Source: Hylemonella sp.
Lineage (GTDB): Bacteria > Pseudomonadota > Gammaproteobacteria > Burkholderiales > Burkholderiaceae_C
Assembly (NCBI RefSeq): GCF_027532185.1
Contig: NZ_JAPZSV010000005.1
Coordinates: 62,001-126,000 of the forward strand
DNA: 64,000 bases
Direction of reading: 5' to 3'
Made by a program: the position numbers and the translations under genes. The notes below the pieces were generated by a model. That model saw only the letters and a list, made by a program, of their open reading frames with translations. It had not been told where the DNA came from and made no database searches. This document shows positions 9,066 through 21,399 of this stretch, piece by piece (the stretch's first letter is position 1; the number at the start of each line of letters is the position of its first letter).

Positions 9066-10284
9066 GCGTCAGCGCCTCGTCCAGCAGCTCCACCCAGTGT
9101 CGCACCGGCATCTCGGTGCCGCTCTGCAGGTGCGTGATGCAGCCGATGTTGGCGGACGCGATCTGCTGGGGCTGCATCTCGCCCAGGTTGGCGAGCTTGC
9201 GATCGCGCAGCTCGTAGGCGAGCTTGGGGTTGAGCACGGAGTAGGTGCCGGCCGAACCGCAGCATAGGTGCGGCTCGACGCGGCAGGTCTTGATGCTGAA
9301 GCCCAGCGCCGCCATGTGCTGCTCCACGCCACCGCGCAGCTTCTGGCCGTGCTGCAGCGTGCAGGGTGGATGGAAGGCAATCTGACCGGCCCGAGCCTGC
9401 ACCTTCTCGCGCAGCGCGGGCACGAGCTCGGGCAGCAGCTCGCTCAGGTCTTTGGTAAGTTCGCTGATGCGCTGCGCCTTGGCCGCGTAGGCCGGTTCGT
9501 CGTGCAGCAGGTGGCCGTAGTCCTTGACCGTCACGCCACATCCGGAGGCGTTCATGACGATGGCTTCAACACCGGCCTCGACCTGCGGCCACCAGGCATC
9601 GATGTTGGCGCGCATCTGCGCCTTGCCACCGGCCTGGTCATTGAGGTGGAACTTCACGGCGCCGCAGCAGCCGGCTTCGGCCGCCACCACGGTCTGGATG
9701 CCTGCGGCATCCAGCACGCGCGCCGTGGCGCTGTTGATATTGGGCATCATGGCTGGCTGCACGCAGCCCGCCAGCATCAGCACCTTGCGGGCATGGGTGC
9801 GCGTAGGCCAGGCGCCGGCGTGCTGCGGCGCAGGCACCTTGGCCTTGAGCGTGGCGGGCAGCAGGCCGCGCACAAGCTGGCCCATCTTCATGGCCGGGCC
9901 GAACAGCGGCGAGGTCAGGCCCTCTTTCAAGGCCCAGCGCACGAAGCGCTCGCCCGTGGGGCGCGGCACCTTGTCGTCGACGATCTTGCGGCCGATGTCG
10001 ACGAGCGCACCGTATTGCACACCACTGGGACAGGTGCTCTCGCAGTTGCGGCAGGTCAGGCAGCGGTCCAGGTGCGCTTGTGTCTTGCGTGTGGGCGTCT
10101 CGCCTTCCAGCACCTGCTTGATCAGGTAGATGCGACCGCGCGGGCCGTCGAGCTCGTCACCGAGCAGCTGGTAGGTCGGGCAGGTGGCGGTGCAGAAGCC
10201 GCAGTGCACGCATTTGCGCAGAATGGCCTCGGCGGCCTGGCCGTCGGGCGTGTTCTTGAACTCGGGCGCGAGGGTGGTTTGCAT
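9058..10284 (-). CDS. glcF: Glycolate oxidase iron-sulfur subunit
   Basis: 408 residues, matching E. coli GlcF (about 407). It is the electron-transfer subunit of membrane-associated glycolate oxidase, which turns glycolate into glyoxylate. Two 4Fe-4S motifs lie in the first 100 residues (CVHCGFCTATCP and CLTCRNCESTCP), followed by two cysteine-rich CCG domains (EAGCCGAVKFH and PHLCCGSAGTY). The start is 6 nt after the glcE stop, so glcE and glcF are one operon. The catalytic FAD subunit gene glcD is not adjacent and must lie elsewhere or be replaced. The 3' end overlaps the convergent binding-protein gene by 8 bp. Confidence 0.94.
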   Translation of the reverse strand: MQTTLAPEFKNTPDGQAAEAILRKCVHCGFCTATCPTYQLLGDELDGPRGRIYLIKQVLEGETPTRKTQAHLDRCLTCRNCESTCPSGVQYGALVDIGRKIVDDKVPRPTGERFVRWALKEGLTSPLFGPAMKMGQLVRGLLPATLKAKVPAPQHAGAWPTRTHARKVLMLAGCVQPAMMPNINSATARVLDAAGIQTVVAAEAGCCGAVKFHLNDQAGGKAQMRANIDAWWPQVEAGVEAIVMNASGCGVTVKDYGHLLHDEPAYAAKAQRISELTKDLSELLPELVPALREKVQARAGQIAFHPPCTLQHGQKLRGGVEQHMAALGFSIKTCRVEPHLCCGSAGTYSVLNPKLAYELRDRKLANLGEMQPQQIASANIGCITHLQSGTEMPVRHWVELLDEALTPT

Positions 10285-10290
10285 GACGGC

Positions 10291-11364
10291 TCAGAAATCC
10301 GGGTAGAGACGGCCGCGGTTGAAGATGCCGGCCGGGTCGAACTGCTTCTTGAGTTCGCGTGTGATGCGGTCCAGCGGCGCGGGGAGCGGCGTGAAGACGC
10401 CAGCGCTCTTGTCGCCACCGCGGAACAATGTGGCGTGCCCCGGCAACCCCTCGGGCAGGGAGGGCTGGGCAGTCGCCCTCAGCGGCAGCTTGAGCCAGCG
10501 CTGGGCGCCGCCCCATTCGATCAGCGTCGGGCCCAGGTTCAACGGCGGAGCGGTGTCGGGCACGCTCAGGCGCATCAGGGCCTCGCCCTCGGCGAGCTGG
10601 AAGAAGGGCGCGGTCTGCTCGCGCAGGGCATGCCAGAGTTGTTGCGCCTGGGTATCGTCGAGCCTCTGGCCGCCCATGGTCTTTTTTGCCGCGGCAATCG
10701 CCGCCTGGGCGCCGCGCAGACGCACCATGAGTGCGCCTTCATGCCAGCAGCTGGCATTGACCGGCAGGGGCAGGGCACCCCAGTGGTTGAGCTGTTGCAG
10801 GGCTCGGGCTTCGTCGAGCTCGAAGACCAGCGTGACCTCGGCCACAGCACGGGGCAACACCTTGAGCGAGACCTCGACAATCAGTCCCAGCGTGCCCATG
10901 GAGCCGGCCAGCAGGCGCGACACGTCGTAACCCGCCACATTTTTCATGACCTGGCCGCCGAAGGTCAGCAGCTCGGCCTTGCCATTGAGCAGCTGTGCGC
11001 CCAGCACATAGTCGCGCACGGCGCCCACGCTGGCACGCGCGGGGCCGTTCAGGCCAGCGGCCACCATGCCCCCGACCGTGGCACGCGCGCCGTGTTGGGC
11101 GAAATGTGGCGGCTCGAAAGGCAGATACTGGCCTTGATCGGCCAGCACGGCTTCCAGCTCGGCCAACGGGGTGCCGGCACGCACGGTGACCACGAGTTCG
11201 CTGGGTTCGTAGCTGACGATGCCGCTGAGGCCGCCGGTATCGAGCCGTTCGCCCTGCAGGTTCTGGCCATAGAAATCCTTGCTGCCGCCACCGCAGATGC
11301 GCAGCGGGGTGCCGGAGGACGCGGCGGCACGCACGCGTTCGGTGAGGTCTTGCAGTGTCTGCAT
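10291..11364 (-). CDS. glcE: Glycolate oxidase FAD-binding subunit GlcE
   Basis: 357 residues; E. coli GlcE is about 350. An FAD_binding_4 (PCMH-type) fold covers the first 180 residues: LRICGGGSKDFYG, a VTVRAGTPLAELEAVL turn, PFEPPHFAQHGARATVGGMV, and VMKNVAGYDVSRLLAGSMGTLG, which matches the flavin-binding loop of the family. It works with GlcD and GlcF in glycolate oxidation. The ATG at 11364 has only a weak ribosome site (CAGGGT), but TAACAT lies 6 nt upstream as a possible -10 box, so the mRNA may be leaderless. Directly upstream are two terminators closing the amtB operon. Confidence 0.93.
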   Translation of the reverse strand: MQTLQDLTERVRAAASSGTPLRICGGGSKDFYGQNLQGERLDTGGLSGIVSYEPSELVVTVRAGTPLAELEAVLADQGQYLPFEPPHFAQHGARATVGGMVAAGLNGPARASVGAVRDYVLGAQLLNGKAELLTFGGQVMKNVAGYDVSRLLAGSMGTLGLIVEVSLKVLPRAVAEVTLVFELDEARALQQLNHWGALPLPVNASCWHEGALMVRLRGAQAAIAAAKKTMGGQRLDDTQAQQLWHALREQTAPFFQLAEGEALMRLSVPDTAPPLNLGPTLIEWGGAQRWLKLPLRATAQPSLPEGLPGHATLFRGGDKSAGVFTPLPAPLDRITRELKKQFDPAGIFNRGRLYPDF

Positions 11365-11370
11365 ACCCTG

Positions 11371-11376
11371 ATGTTA
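11371..11376 (-). promoter_or_regulatory. Putative glcE -10 box close to the start codon
   Basis: Read on the minus strand this is TAACAT, ending 6 nt before the glcE ATG. It lies just downstream of the tandem amtB terminators, so glcEF needs its own promoter and this is the only nearby candidate. No clear -35 was found. A leaderless transcript is inferred. Confidence 0.35.
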
Positions 11377-11392
11377 ACGGCTGCGGCCCGCG

Positions 11393-11436
11393 CCAAAAGC
11401 AAAAGCCGGGTCAAGGCTGTTTTGCCCTGACCCGGC
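11393..11436 (-). terminator. Second intrinsic terminator of the torF-glnK-amtB operon
   Basis: On the minus strand, an 11-bp stem with one A-C mismatch (CCGGGTCAGGG ... CCTTGACCCGG) with an 8-nt loop is followed by CTTTTGCTTTTGG. It lies about 35 nt after the first terminator and 30-70 nt before the glcE start, so it should prevent readthrough into glcEF. Confidence 0.75.
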
Positions 11437-11444
11437 CTGTCTGG

Positions 11445-11480
11445 AAAAAGGGCCCGCTCGAGCCGGAGCTCTTGCGGGCC
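11445..11480 (-). terminator. First intrinsic terminator after amtB
   Basis: On the minus strand, a 7-bp stem GGCCCGC ... GCGGGCC (11474-11480 with 11451-11457) is followed by CTTTTTCC. It is 73 nt past the amtB stop codon. Together with the next hairpin it forms a tandem terminator. Confidence 0.75.
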
Positions 11481-11552
11481 TGAACCAGAGGAGACTCTCG
11501 CTTGCTAGAACCGACAGCTGCCTGCTAGGGCAAGCTGCCGGCCATTGCTCAA

Positions 11553-13055
11553 TCAACGGTTGTAAGCCGTTTCGCCGTGGGAGGAAATGTCCAGACCCTG
11601 GCGCTCGTCTTCTTCGCTGACGCGCAGACCGATGGTCAGATCCACGAACTTGTAGGCGATGAAGGACACGACACCCGACCAGACGATGGTGATGAGCACG
11701 CCCTTGAGCTGCGTCCAGACCTGACCGGCGATGGAGTAGTCGGCAGCGGACACCATGCTCACGGTAACCCAGTCGCCCACCAGGCTCGGGCCGCCCAGGG
11801 CCGGGCTGTTGAACACACCGGTCAGCAGCGCACCGACGATGCCGCCGATGCCATGCACGCCGAACACGTCGAGCGAGTCGTCGGCACCGAGCATCTTCTT
11901 CAGACCGGTCACACCCCACAGGCAGGCGAAACCACCCACCAGGCCGATGATCAGCGCACCGCCGATGCCGACGTTGCCGGCGGCGGGGGTGATGGCCACC
12001 AGACCGGCCACAGCACCCGAAGCGGCACCCAGCATGGAGGCCTTGCCCTTGAGCAGCGCCTCACCCACGCACCAGGCCAGCACGGCGGCGGCCGTGGCCA
12101 GCAGGGTGTTGGCGAAGGCCAGGGCGGCAAAGCCGTTGGCTTCCAGGGCGGAGCCGGCGTTGAAGCCGAACCAGCCCACCCACAGCATGGAGGCACCAAC
12201 CATGGTCAGCGTCAGGCTGTGCGGAGCCATGGCTTCCTTGCCGTAGCCGATGCGCTTGCCCACCATGTAAGCACCCACCAGACCGGCGACAGCGGCGTTG
12301 ATGTGCACCACGGTGCCGCCAGCGAAGTCCAGCGCGCCATGCTGCCAGATGTAGCCGGCCTTGCCGTTCATGGCATCGACGACTTCCTTGGTGGCGTACG
12401 CATCGGGGCCCATCCAGAACCAGACCATGTGGGCGATCGGAGCGTAGCTGAAGGTGAACCAGATCACCATGAACAGCAGCACGGCCGAGAATTTCATGCG
12501 CTCGGCGAAGGCGCCGACGATCAGGGCGCAGGTGATGCCGGCGAAGGTGGCCTGGAAGGCGGCGAACACGATCTCGGGGATGTAGACGCCCTTGCTGAAG
12601 GTGGCGCCGTTAGCGAAGGTGCCCGCAGCGTTGTCCCAGATACCCTTGAGGAAGAGGCGATCGAAACCACCGATGAAGGCATTGCCCTCGGTGAACGCGA
12701 TGCTGTAGCCATAGATGAACCACAGCACCGTGATCAGCGAGAAGGTAACCATGACCTGCATCAGCACGGACAGCATGTTCTTGCTGCGGACCAGACCGCC
12801 GTAGAACAGCGCGAGACCGGGGATCACCATCATGATGACCAGCAGGGTGGACACCATCATCCAGGCGGTGTCACCCTTGTTGGGCACGGGTGCCGGTGCC
12901 GCTTCGGCCGGAGCGGCTGCGGGAGCCTCGGCCGGCGCTGCCGCCGCGGGTGCGGCAGCAGCCGGAGCCTCGGCAGCAGGAGCCTGGGCCCATGATGTCA
13001 CAGAGCCGGCCAGCAGGCCCAGCCCCAGAGCAAAGGAGATGAGTAGTTTTTTCAT
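11553..13055 (-). CDS. amtB: Ammonium transporter
   Basis: 500 residues from the ATG at 13055 (MKKLLISFALGLGLLAGS), with an AAGAGAG ribosome site; the track start 93 nt upstream adds a non-signal extension. After the signal peptide there is an Ala/Pro-rich stretch of about 45 residues, then eleven membrane helices of the Amt/MEP/Rh family. YGGLVRSKNMLSVLMQ, GGTVVHINAAVAGLVG and FGVHGIGGIVGALLTG contain the conserved pore histidines. It conducts ammonium into the cytoplasm and is blocked by PII. The PII gene is 28 nt upstream and TorF precedes that; all probably share the sigma54-type promoter at 14245. The Ala/Pro linker is longer than in E. coli AmtB. Confidence 0.95.
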   Translation of the reverse strand: MKKLLISFALGLGLLAGSVTSWAQAPAAEAPAAAAPAAAAPAEAPAAAPAEAAPAPVPNKGDTAWMMVSTLLVIMMVIPGLALFYGGLVRSKNMLSVLMQVMVTFSLITVLWFIYGYSIAFTEGNAFIGGFDRLFLKGIWDNAAGTFANGATFSKGVYIPEIVFAAFQATFAGITCALIVGAFAERMKFSAVLLFMVIWFTFSYAPIAHMVWFWMGPDAYATKEVVDAMNGKAGYIWQHGALDFAGGTVVHINAAVAGLVGAYMVGKRIGYGKEAMAPHSLTLTMVGASMLWVGWFGFNAGSALEANGFAALAFANTLLATAAAVLAWCVGEALLKGKASMLGAASGAVAGLVAITPAAGNVGIGGALIIGLVGGFACLWGVTGLKKMLGADDSLDVFGVHGIGGIVGALLTGVFNSPALGGPSLVGDWVTVSMVSAADYSIAGQVWTQLKGVLITIVWSGVVSFIAYKFVDLTIGLRVSEEDERQGLDISSHGETAYNR

Positions 13056-13083
13056 GTCGGTATCTCTCTTGATGGTGGGAGCC

Positions 13084-14206
<1,123 letters not shown>

Positions 14207-14244
14207 GTCGTACTCCATCAAGGGTTAAAGGGACGAACCTGTAA

Positions 14245-14260
14245 AGCAGGGACCGTGCCA
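14245..14260 (-). promoter_or_regulatory. Sigma54 (RpoN) -24/-12 promoter of torF-glnK-amtB
   Basis: On the minus strand the sequence TGGCACGGTCCCTGCT matches the consensus TGGCACG-N4-TTGC at all core positions except one T, with the required GG-to-GC spacing. It lies about 40 nt upstream of the torF ATG. A 17-bp NtrC-like dyad sits about 100 bp further upstream, the usual arrangement for NtrC-activated promoters. Confidence 0.85.
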
Positions 14261-14343
14261 GCGATCGGCCTCGCATTTCCCGCACAAGCCTGTAGACGTA
14301 TACGCCTTCATGACGTTATGATGACTGTACGAACATCCAGTTA

Positions 14344-14360
14344 CGCACCATCAGTGTGCG
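14344..14360. promoter_or_regulatory. NtrC-like enhancer site
   Basis: CGCACCATCAGTGTGCG is a 17-bp dyad matching the NtrC consensus TGCAC-N7-GTGCA in both inner half-sites and spacing. Its centre is about 119 bp upstream of the predicted sigma54 start of torF. A further half-site (TGCACC) occurs near 14388. The site also lies about 60 bp before the comM start. Confidence 0.65.
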
Positions 14361-14413
14361 CCAGTTGGGGCAAGCAGGCAAGAGATCTGCACCGTTTTGT
14401 GGAGGAAACGCTC

Positions 14414-15934
14414 ATGAGCCTGTCCCTGGTGCATAGCCGGGCCCTGCTGGGCCTGGAAGCGGCGGCGGTCAACGTCGAAGTCCATCTGGCCCCGGGCCTG
14501 CCCAGCTTCACGCTGGTCGGACTGGCCGAGACCGAGGTCAAGGAGGCCCGCGAACGCGTGCGTTCGGCCATCCTCAACTCGGGGCTGGAGTTCCCGCACA
14601 ACAAACGCATCACCGTCAACCTGGCGCCCGCCGACCTGCCCAAGGATTCCGGGCGCTTTGACCTGCCGATCGCCCTGGGCATCCTCGCCGCCAGCGGGCA
14701 GATCGATGGCGCAGCCCTGGCCCGCCACGAGTTCGCCGGCGAGTTGTCGCTCTCGGGCGAGCTGCGGCCGGTGCGTGGCGCGCTGGCCATGGCCCTGGCC
14801 CTGCGCGGGGTCGGCACCGCGCTCGTGCTGCCCCCAGGCAGTGCCGAAGAAGCATCGCTGGTGCCCGACAGCACGATCTATCGGGCGATGCATCTGCTCG
14901 ACGTGGTGCAGCTCTACCTGGCAGGCCGGGACCCGGCCGCAGCGGCGCCGGCTGGCTGGTCACGCCAGCAGAGTCGGCCGCCCGAGCTTGCGACGGACGG
15001 CCCCGATCTGGCGGACGTCAAAGGACAGGCCGGGCCCCGGCGTGCCCTCGAAATCGCCGCCGCGGGCGGCCACAGCCTCCTGTTCACCGGCCCGCCGGGC
15101 GCGGGCAAGTCCATGCTGGCCGAGCGTCTGGCCGGCCTGCTGCCGCCGATGAGCACGGACGAAGCCCTCGAAAGTGCGGCCCTGGCCAGCCTGGCGGGCC
15201 GCTTCGCACTGCAACACTGGGGCCGGCGCCCCACCTGCAGCCCTCACCACACCGCGAGCGCCGTGGCCCTGGTGGGCGGCGGGTCACCGCCGCGACCCGG
15301 CGAGGTGTCCCTCGCGCATCACGGGGTGCTCTACCTAGATGAACTGCCGGAGTTTCCCCGCGTCGCCCTCGAAGCCTTGCGTGAGCCGCTGGAGACCGGC
15401 CGCATCACCATCGCCCGGGCGGCGCGGCGGGCCGAGTTCCCCGCGCGCTTTCAACTGGTGGCGGCGATGAACCCTTGCCCTTGCGGCTACCTGGGATCGG
15501 CGCAGCGCGCCTGCCGCTGCACACCGGATCAGGTGGCCCGCTACCAAGGGCGGCTGTCGGGCCCGCTGCTGGACCGCATCGACCTGCATGTGCCCGTCGG
15601 CGCGCTGCCGGCCGGCGAGCTGCTGCAACCCACGGCCGCAGAAAGCACCGCTGTGGTTCGGGCACGCTGCATCGCCGCGCGCGAACGCGCCCTGGCCCGC
15701 CAGGGCCAGCCCAACCATGCACTGAGCGGACAGGACATAGACCGCCATACTCGGCCGGACGATGCGGCGCTGCGCTTTCTTGATACGGCAGCCGCACGTC
15801 TGGGCTGGTCGGCGCGCGGCCTGCACCGCACGCTGCGGGTGGCCCGCACCATCGCGGACCTGGCAGATGCGTCACACATCAGCGTAGAGCACATGGCCGA
15901 GGCGCTGCAATACCGGCAGACGGCACGCGGCTGA
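14414..15934 (+). CDS. comM: ComM/YifB-family Mg-chelatase-like ATPase
   Basis: 506 residues from the ATG at 14414 with a strong GGAGGAAA ribosome site; the 870-aa track ORF runs upstream through torF and is wrong. It has the N-terminal ChlI domain (MSLSLVHSRALLGLEAAAV, NKRITVNLAPADLPKDSGRFDLP), then an AAA+ core with Walker A GPPGAGKSM (about residue 235), Walker B VLYLDELPEF, the ComM-specific region FQLVAAMNPCPCGYLGS, and a Mg_chelatase_C domain. In Vibrio, ComM is a hexameric helicase that speeds branch migration of transforming DNA. No other competence gene is adjacent. The gene is divergent from torF. Confidence 0.93.
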   Translation: MSLSLVHSRALLGLEAAAVNVEVHLAPGLPSFTLVGLAETEVKEARERVRSAILNSGLEFPHNKRITVNLAPADLPKDSGRFDLPIALGILAASGQIDGAALARHEFAGELSLSGELRPVRGALAMALALRGVGTALVLPPGSAEEASLVPDSTIYRAMHLLDVVQLYLAGRDPAAAAPAGWSRQQSRPPELATDGPDLADVKGQAGPRRALEIAAAGGHSLLFTGPPGAGKSMLAERLAGLLPPMSTDEALESAALASLAGRFALQHWGRRPTCSPHHTASAVALVGGGSPPRPGEVSLAHHGVLYLDELPEFPRVALEALREPLETGRITIARAARRAEFPARFQLVAAMNPCPCGYLGSAQRACRCTPDQVARYQGRLSGPLLDRIDLHVPVGALPAGELLQPTAAESTAVVRARCIAARERALARQGQPNHALSGQDIDRHTRPDDAALRFLDTAAARLGWSARGLHRTLRVARTIADLADASHISVEHMAEALQYRQTARG

Positions 15935-15941
15935 AGCTGAG

Positions 15942-16298
15942 TCAGCGGCCGCGGGCGCCCCCGGGGCCCATCCCACCGCCGCCGGGGCCCATGCCCCCGC
16001 CCGGCCCCATGCCGCGGCCGGCACCTTGCGGTGGCTCATCCGGCATCTGGATGCCCCGCTCACGCGCGCGCTCGACCATGCGCTGGTGGTGTTCCTGACG
16101 GAGAGCCTCGCGTTCCTGCTCGGTCCGCTTGCTGCGCATCTGTTGGCGGTACTCATTGCGTTCCTGCTCGGTCATGAGCTGGCTGCCGTAGATGCGTTCC
16201 GGCTCGCGCTGCGGGCTTCGATCCTGTGCCATGGCCGGCAATGCGACAGCCATGATCAAGGCCAGCAAGAACCGGGATGTGCTGCGTGAAGTTGACAT
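15942..16298 (-). CDS. Small periplasmic protein with Glu/Arg-rich helix and Gly-rich tail
   Basis: 118 residues from the ATG at 16298, preceded by AAGGAG; the longer track ORF lacks a ribosome site. The signal peptide is SRFLLALIMAVALPAMA. It is followed by IYGSQLMTEQERNEYRQQM, an LTxxER-like element seen in Spy/CpxP-type periplasmic proteins, a charged helix (EREALRQEHHQRMVERAR), and a tail of MGPGG repeats. A chaperone or metal-related role would be a guess. Its stop lies 8 nt from the convergent comM stop. Confidence 0.8.
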   Translation of the reverse strand: MSTSRSTSRFLLALIMAVALPAMAQDRSPQREPERIYGSQLMTEQERNEYRQQMRSKRTEQEREALRQEHHQRMVERARERGIQMPDEPPQGAGRGMGPGGGMGPGGGGMGPGGARGR

Positions 16299-16425
16299 GG
16301 GGGCTCCTTTCGCTCCGTGAAAGACATGGCGTGCCCGGCAACGGGCGCGTCGTCTCAGTATGGTTCGCGATCCCGGCTTTTCGTTGATGTGCATCAAGCA
16401 CAACCGACAAAGCCGGAGGCAGCCC

Positions 16426-17658
16426 TCATGCAGGGCGAGTGAACTCGTGCCGGCGGCGCAAGGCCAGAGAGAAGTAGAGACCCACAGCCACCAGCACCGC
16501 GCTGCCCAGCGCGATCACGGCCGTGGAGCCGAGCACTCCCACGAGCGCCGCCGCAAGCAGCACGCCGATGGACTGCCCCATGAAGAGGAAGGAGGCAAAC
16601 AGGGACACCGCGGTGCCGCGCGCGGCGGGTGCCATCTGGGTGGCATTGGTCTGCATGGTGTTGTGGAACATGAAGAAGCCGAAACCCGCCAGCAAGCTGG
16701 CGGGCAGGCTGGGCCACCACACGGGTGTGAAGGCAATCACCAGCGAGCTCAGGCCCAGCAGCGTCACGCCGGTGCGTGCGAGGCCGTGCTCACCCAAACG
16801 CGGGATCAGCCAGCGCGCCACGGCCATATAGGCCATGCCGCCCAGGCCGAACAGTGCCACCACCGCACCGGCCGCAGAGAGTGAGAGCCCGAGCTCATGG
16901 TGCAGGTGCGAGGCCCAGATGGCCAGCACGCCGAAACCCGAGGCGCCTTCAATCAGCGCCACGATGAGCACGATGCGCGACCAGCGCCCGGTGAGGATCT
17001 GCAGCGCCTGCCGGCCGTAGGGCGGCCGCGCGCCCGCTTCGCCCGACTGCGCGGGCAGCGGGGCCAGGGCCTGCTCGGCGCGCTGGCGCCGGCCATCGCG
17101 CCACAGCAGCAGGCCGACCAAGCCGAAGAGCACGGTCATGAAGGCGAAGGCCCAGCGCCAACCCAGGGTGTCGGTGAACAGGCCGCCGATCAGCTGCCCG
17201 CCCGTGATGCCCAGCGTGGTGCCCAGGCCCACGCGCGCCAGGGTCTCTTGCCGCAGCTCGTAGGCCACCGCATCACCGATCCAGGCCAGCGAGAGCGGGA
17301 TGATGGCGGCCGCGCCCAGGGCCACGAACATGCGCGCCAGCACCAGCATGTCCAGGCTGGCCGCGAAGATCGCCAGCACATTGCCCAAGCTACAACCCAG
17401 CGTGGCCCAGACGACGATGCGGAACTTGCCCAGACGATCGCCCAGCGGGCCATAGAAGAGCTGGCACAGGCCGTACACCACCGCGAAAACCGAGATCACC
17501 TGCGCGGCCTGGGCCAGCCCGACCGAGAACTCGCGCGCGAGCTCGGGCAGCATGGCATCGCACAGGCGCTGTGCCGCCATGCTGGCAAACGTGGCGAAGG
17601 ACAGCAGCAGGACGGAGCGGCGCGTGGAAGCGGAAAGCGTGGCAGAACCGGCGGTCAT
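16426..17658 (-). CDS. MFS transporter
   Basis: 410 residues with twelve predicted membrane helices in two halves. The loop between helices 2 and 3 has the MFS motif GPLGDRLGKFR, and a second copy region reads YMAVARWLIPRLGEHGLAR. ATLGITGGQLIGGLFTDTLGWRWAF matches the DHA1-type antiporter motif C region. It is an inner-membrane efflux or uptake carrier of the Bcr/AraJ-like kind, substrate unknown. It stands alone on the minus strand between the Spy-like gene and the glycine-zipper gene, and no regulator is adjacent. Confidence 0.88.
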   Translation of the reverse strand: MTAGSATLSASTRRSVLLLSFATFASMAAQRLCDAMLPELAREFSVGLAQAAQVISVFAVVYGLCQLFYGPLGDRLGKFRIVVWATLGCSLGNVLAIFAASLDMLVLARMFVALGAAAIIPLSLAWIGDAVAYELRQETLARVGLGTTLGITGGQLIGGLFTDTLGWRWAFAFMTVLFGLVGLLLWRDGRRQRAEQALAPLPAQSGEAGARPPYGRQALQILTGRWSRIVLIVALIEGASGFGVLAIWASHLHHELGLSLSAAGAVVALFGLGGMAYMAVARWLIPRLGEHGLARTGVTLLGLSSLVIAFTPVWWPSLPASLLAGFGFFMFHNTMQTNATQMAPAARGTAVSLFASFLFMGQSIGVLLAAALVGVLGSTAVIALGSAVLVAVGLYFSLALRRRHEFTRPA

Positions 17659-17761
17659 GAATCAGGAGAGATGGTGCCTGCGGCAGCACGCTGCCGCGTC
17701 GCACCGGGTGCACTGAATCATAAACGTCAGCGGGCCCGCGCTCACCCGCTGCAGCATCACC

Positions 17762-18436
17762 TCAGCCTGGATGCGCCGGCAGAGGCTGCACCGCGGCGCC
17801 GTCGTAGCGCACACGCTCACCCACGGTCAGGGGCCGGTCGAGCTCGAAACTGCGACGACTGCCGTCGTCCATGCGCAAATCCACCTGCCAGGCCAGCACC
17901 TTTTTCATCTTCTTTTCGATCTGGTTGCCGGCGATACCGCCGCCTATCGCACCGATGACGGTGGCCACGTCACGGCCCGAACCGCGTCCGATCTGATTGC
18001 CGACAATGGCTCCCAGCACACCGCCCGCCACAGCCCCCGTGCCGCCCGTGGGTACCTCACGCTCGACCGGTGTGACGGCGGTCACGGTCGCGCAATCCAG
18101 GCAGACCGGTGCCGGCGCCACGATCGCTGGAGCAGACGCCGGGGCCGGCGTGACGACCGCTGTCGGGACGGGATCCGCAGCCGCTTTCTTGACGACCGCC
18201 GGCCGGGGCTTGGCGACCGGCGCCGCCGCCACCGGCTTAGCTTCAACGACGGGTGTCGCTGCGGGCTCGGCCGGAACCGCAACAGGTGGCGCGATGCTGA
18301 CCTCGGGCGCAGGCGTGCGCTGTGTGTAGACGAGCGCACCGCCCAGCCCCAGCACGGCCGCCCCGAGCACGCCCACGGCCACCCACAAACCCTTGGTTCC
18401 GGCGACCACGGCGCCGCTGCTCGTCAATTCACTCAT
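17762..18436 (-). CDS. Glycine-zipper 2TM domain envelope protein
   Basis: 224 residues. One N-terminal membrane anchor (GLWVAVGVLGAAVLGLGGALV), then about 90 residues of Ala/Pro/Val-rich linker, a short CLDC motif, and a glycine-zipper domain (GAVAGGVLGAIVGNQIGRG, GAIGGGIAGNQIEKK) as in Rickettsia 17-kDa antigen-like proteins. The C-terminal 45 residues (WQVDLRMDDGSRRSFEL) form a small beta domain common in this family. It is probably an inner-membrane-anchored periplasmic protein affecting envelope structure; exact role unknown. Start ATG at 18436. Confidence 0.85.
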   Translation of the reverse strand: MSELTSSGAVVAGTKGLWVAVGVLGAAVLGLGGALVYTQRTPAPEVSIAPPVAVPAEPAATPVVEAKPVAAAPVAKPRPAVVKKAAADPVPTAVVTPAPASAPAIVAPAPVCLDCATVTAVTPVEREVPTGGTGAVAGGVLGAIVGNQIGRGSGRDVATVIGAIGGGIAGNQIEKKMKKVLAWQVDLRMDDGSRRSFELDRPLTVGERVRYDGAAVQPLPAHPG

Positions 18437-18579
18437 CTAGGTACCTCACGCTTTGCCAGGGAAGACCGGTGGCGGCGCCACCGTCCTGTCTTCAACGCAC
18501 GCTTGCGACGAATCGTAGACAGCGTCCTGGGGCGCGCAGGCATCCCGGGTGTAAAGCTGCGTAAAGCGCTGCGACCGCT

Positions 18580-21300
<2,721 letters not shown>

Positions 21301-21393
21301 GGGGCTCACCTGAAGAGAACAAAAGCAGGTGAGCGTCGTTGGGTCATCCAAGCCTGACAGCACCGGGGTGCCGCTGCAACGCTCCTTGGAAGA
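21301..21393 (-). ncRNA. S-adenosylhomocysteine (SAH) riboswitch controlling metH
   Basis: On the minus strand the leader contains the SAH aptamer core: CCAAGGAGCGTTGCAGC, a GCACC/GGTGC hairpin, CAGGCTTGG and CCAACGACGCTCACC. P1 pairs GAGCGT with ACGCTC and P2 pairs CCAAG with CTTGG; the bases differ from the well-known GAGCGC/GCGCUC but keep pairing. After the aptamer, GCTCACCTG (21326-21334) is a perfect complement of CAGGTGAGC (21304-21312), which holds the ribosome site 3 nt before ATG. Binding of SAH should hold GCTC in P1 and free the ribosome site. A -10-like TAAAAT (21400-21405) places the transcript start at the aptamer edge. Confidence 0.88.
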
Positions 21394-21399
21394 GCCGTG

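Noticed and set aside
9268-11430. 720-aa plus-strand ORF over glcF and glcE
   Set aside because: Antisense shadow with low-complexity His/Gln/Gly/Arg composition and no domain; glcE and glcF are clear on the other strand.
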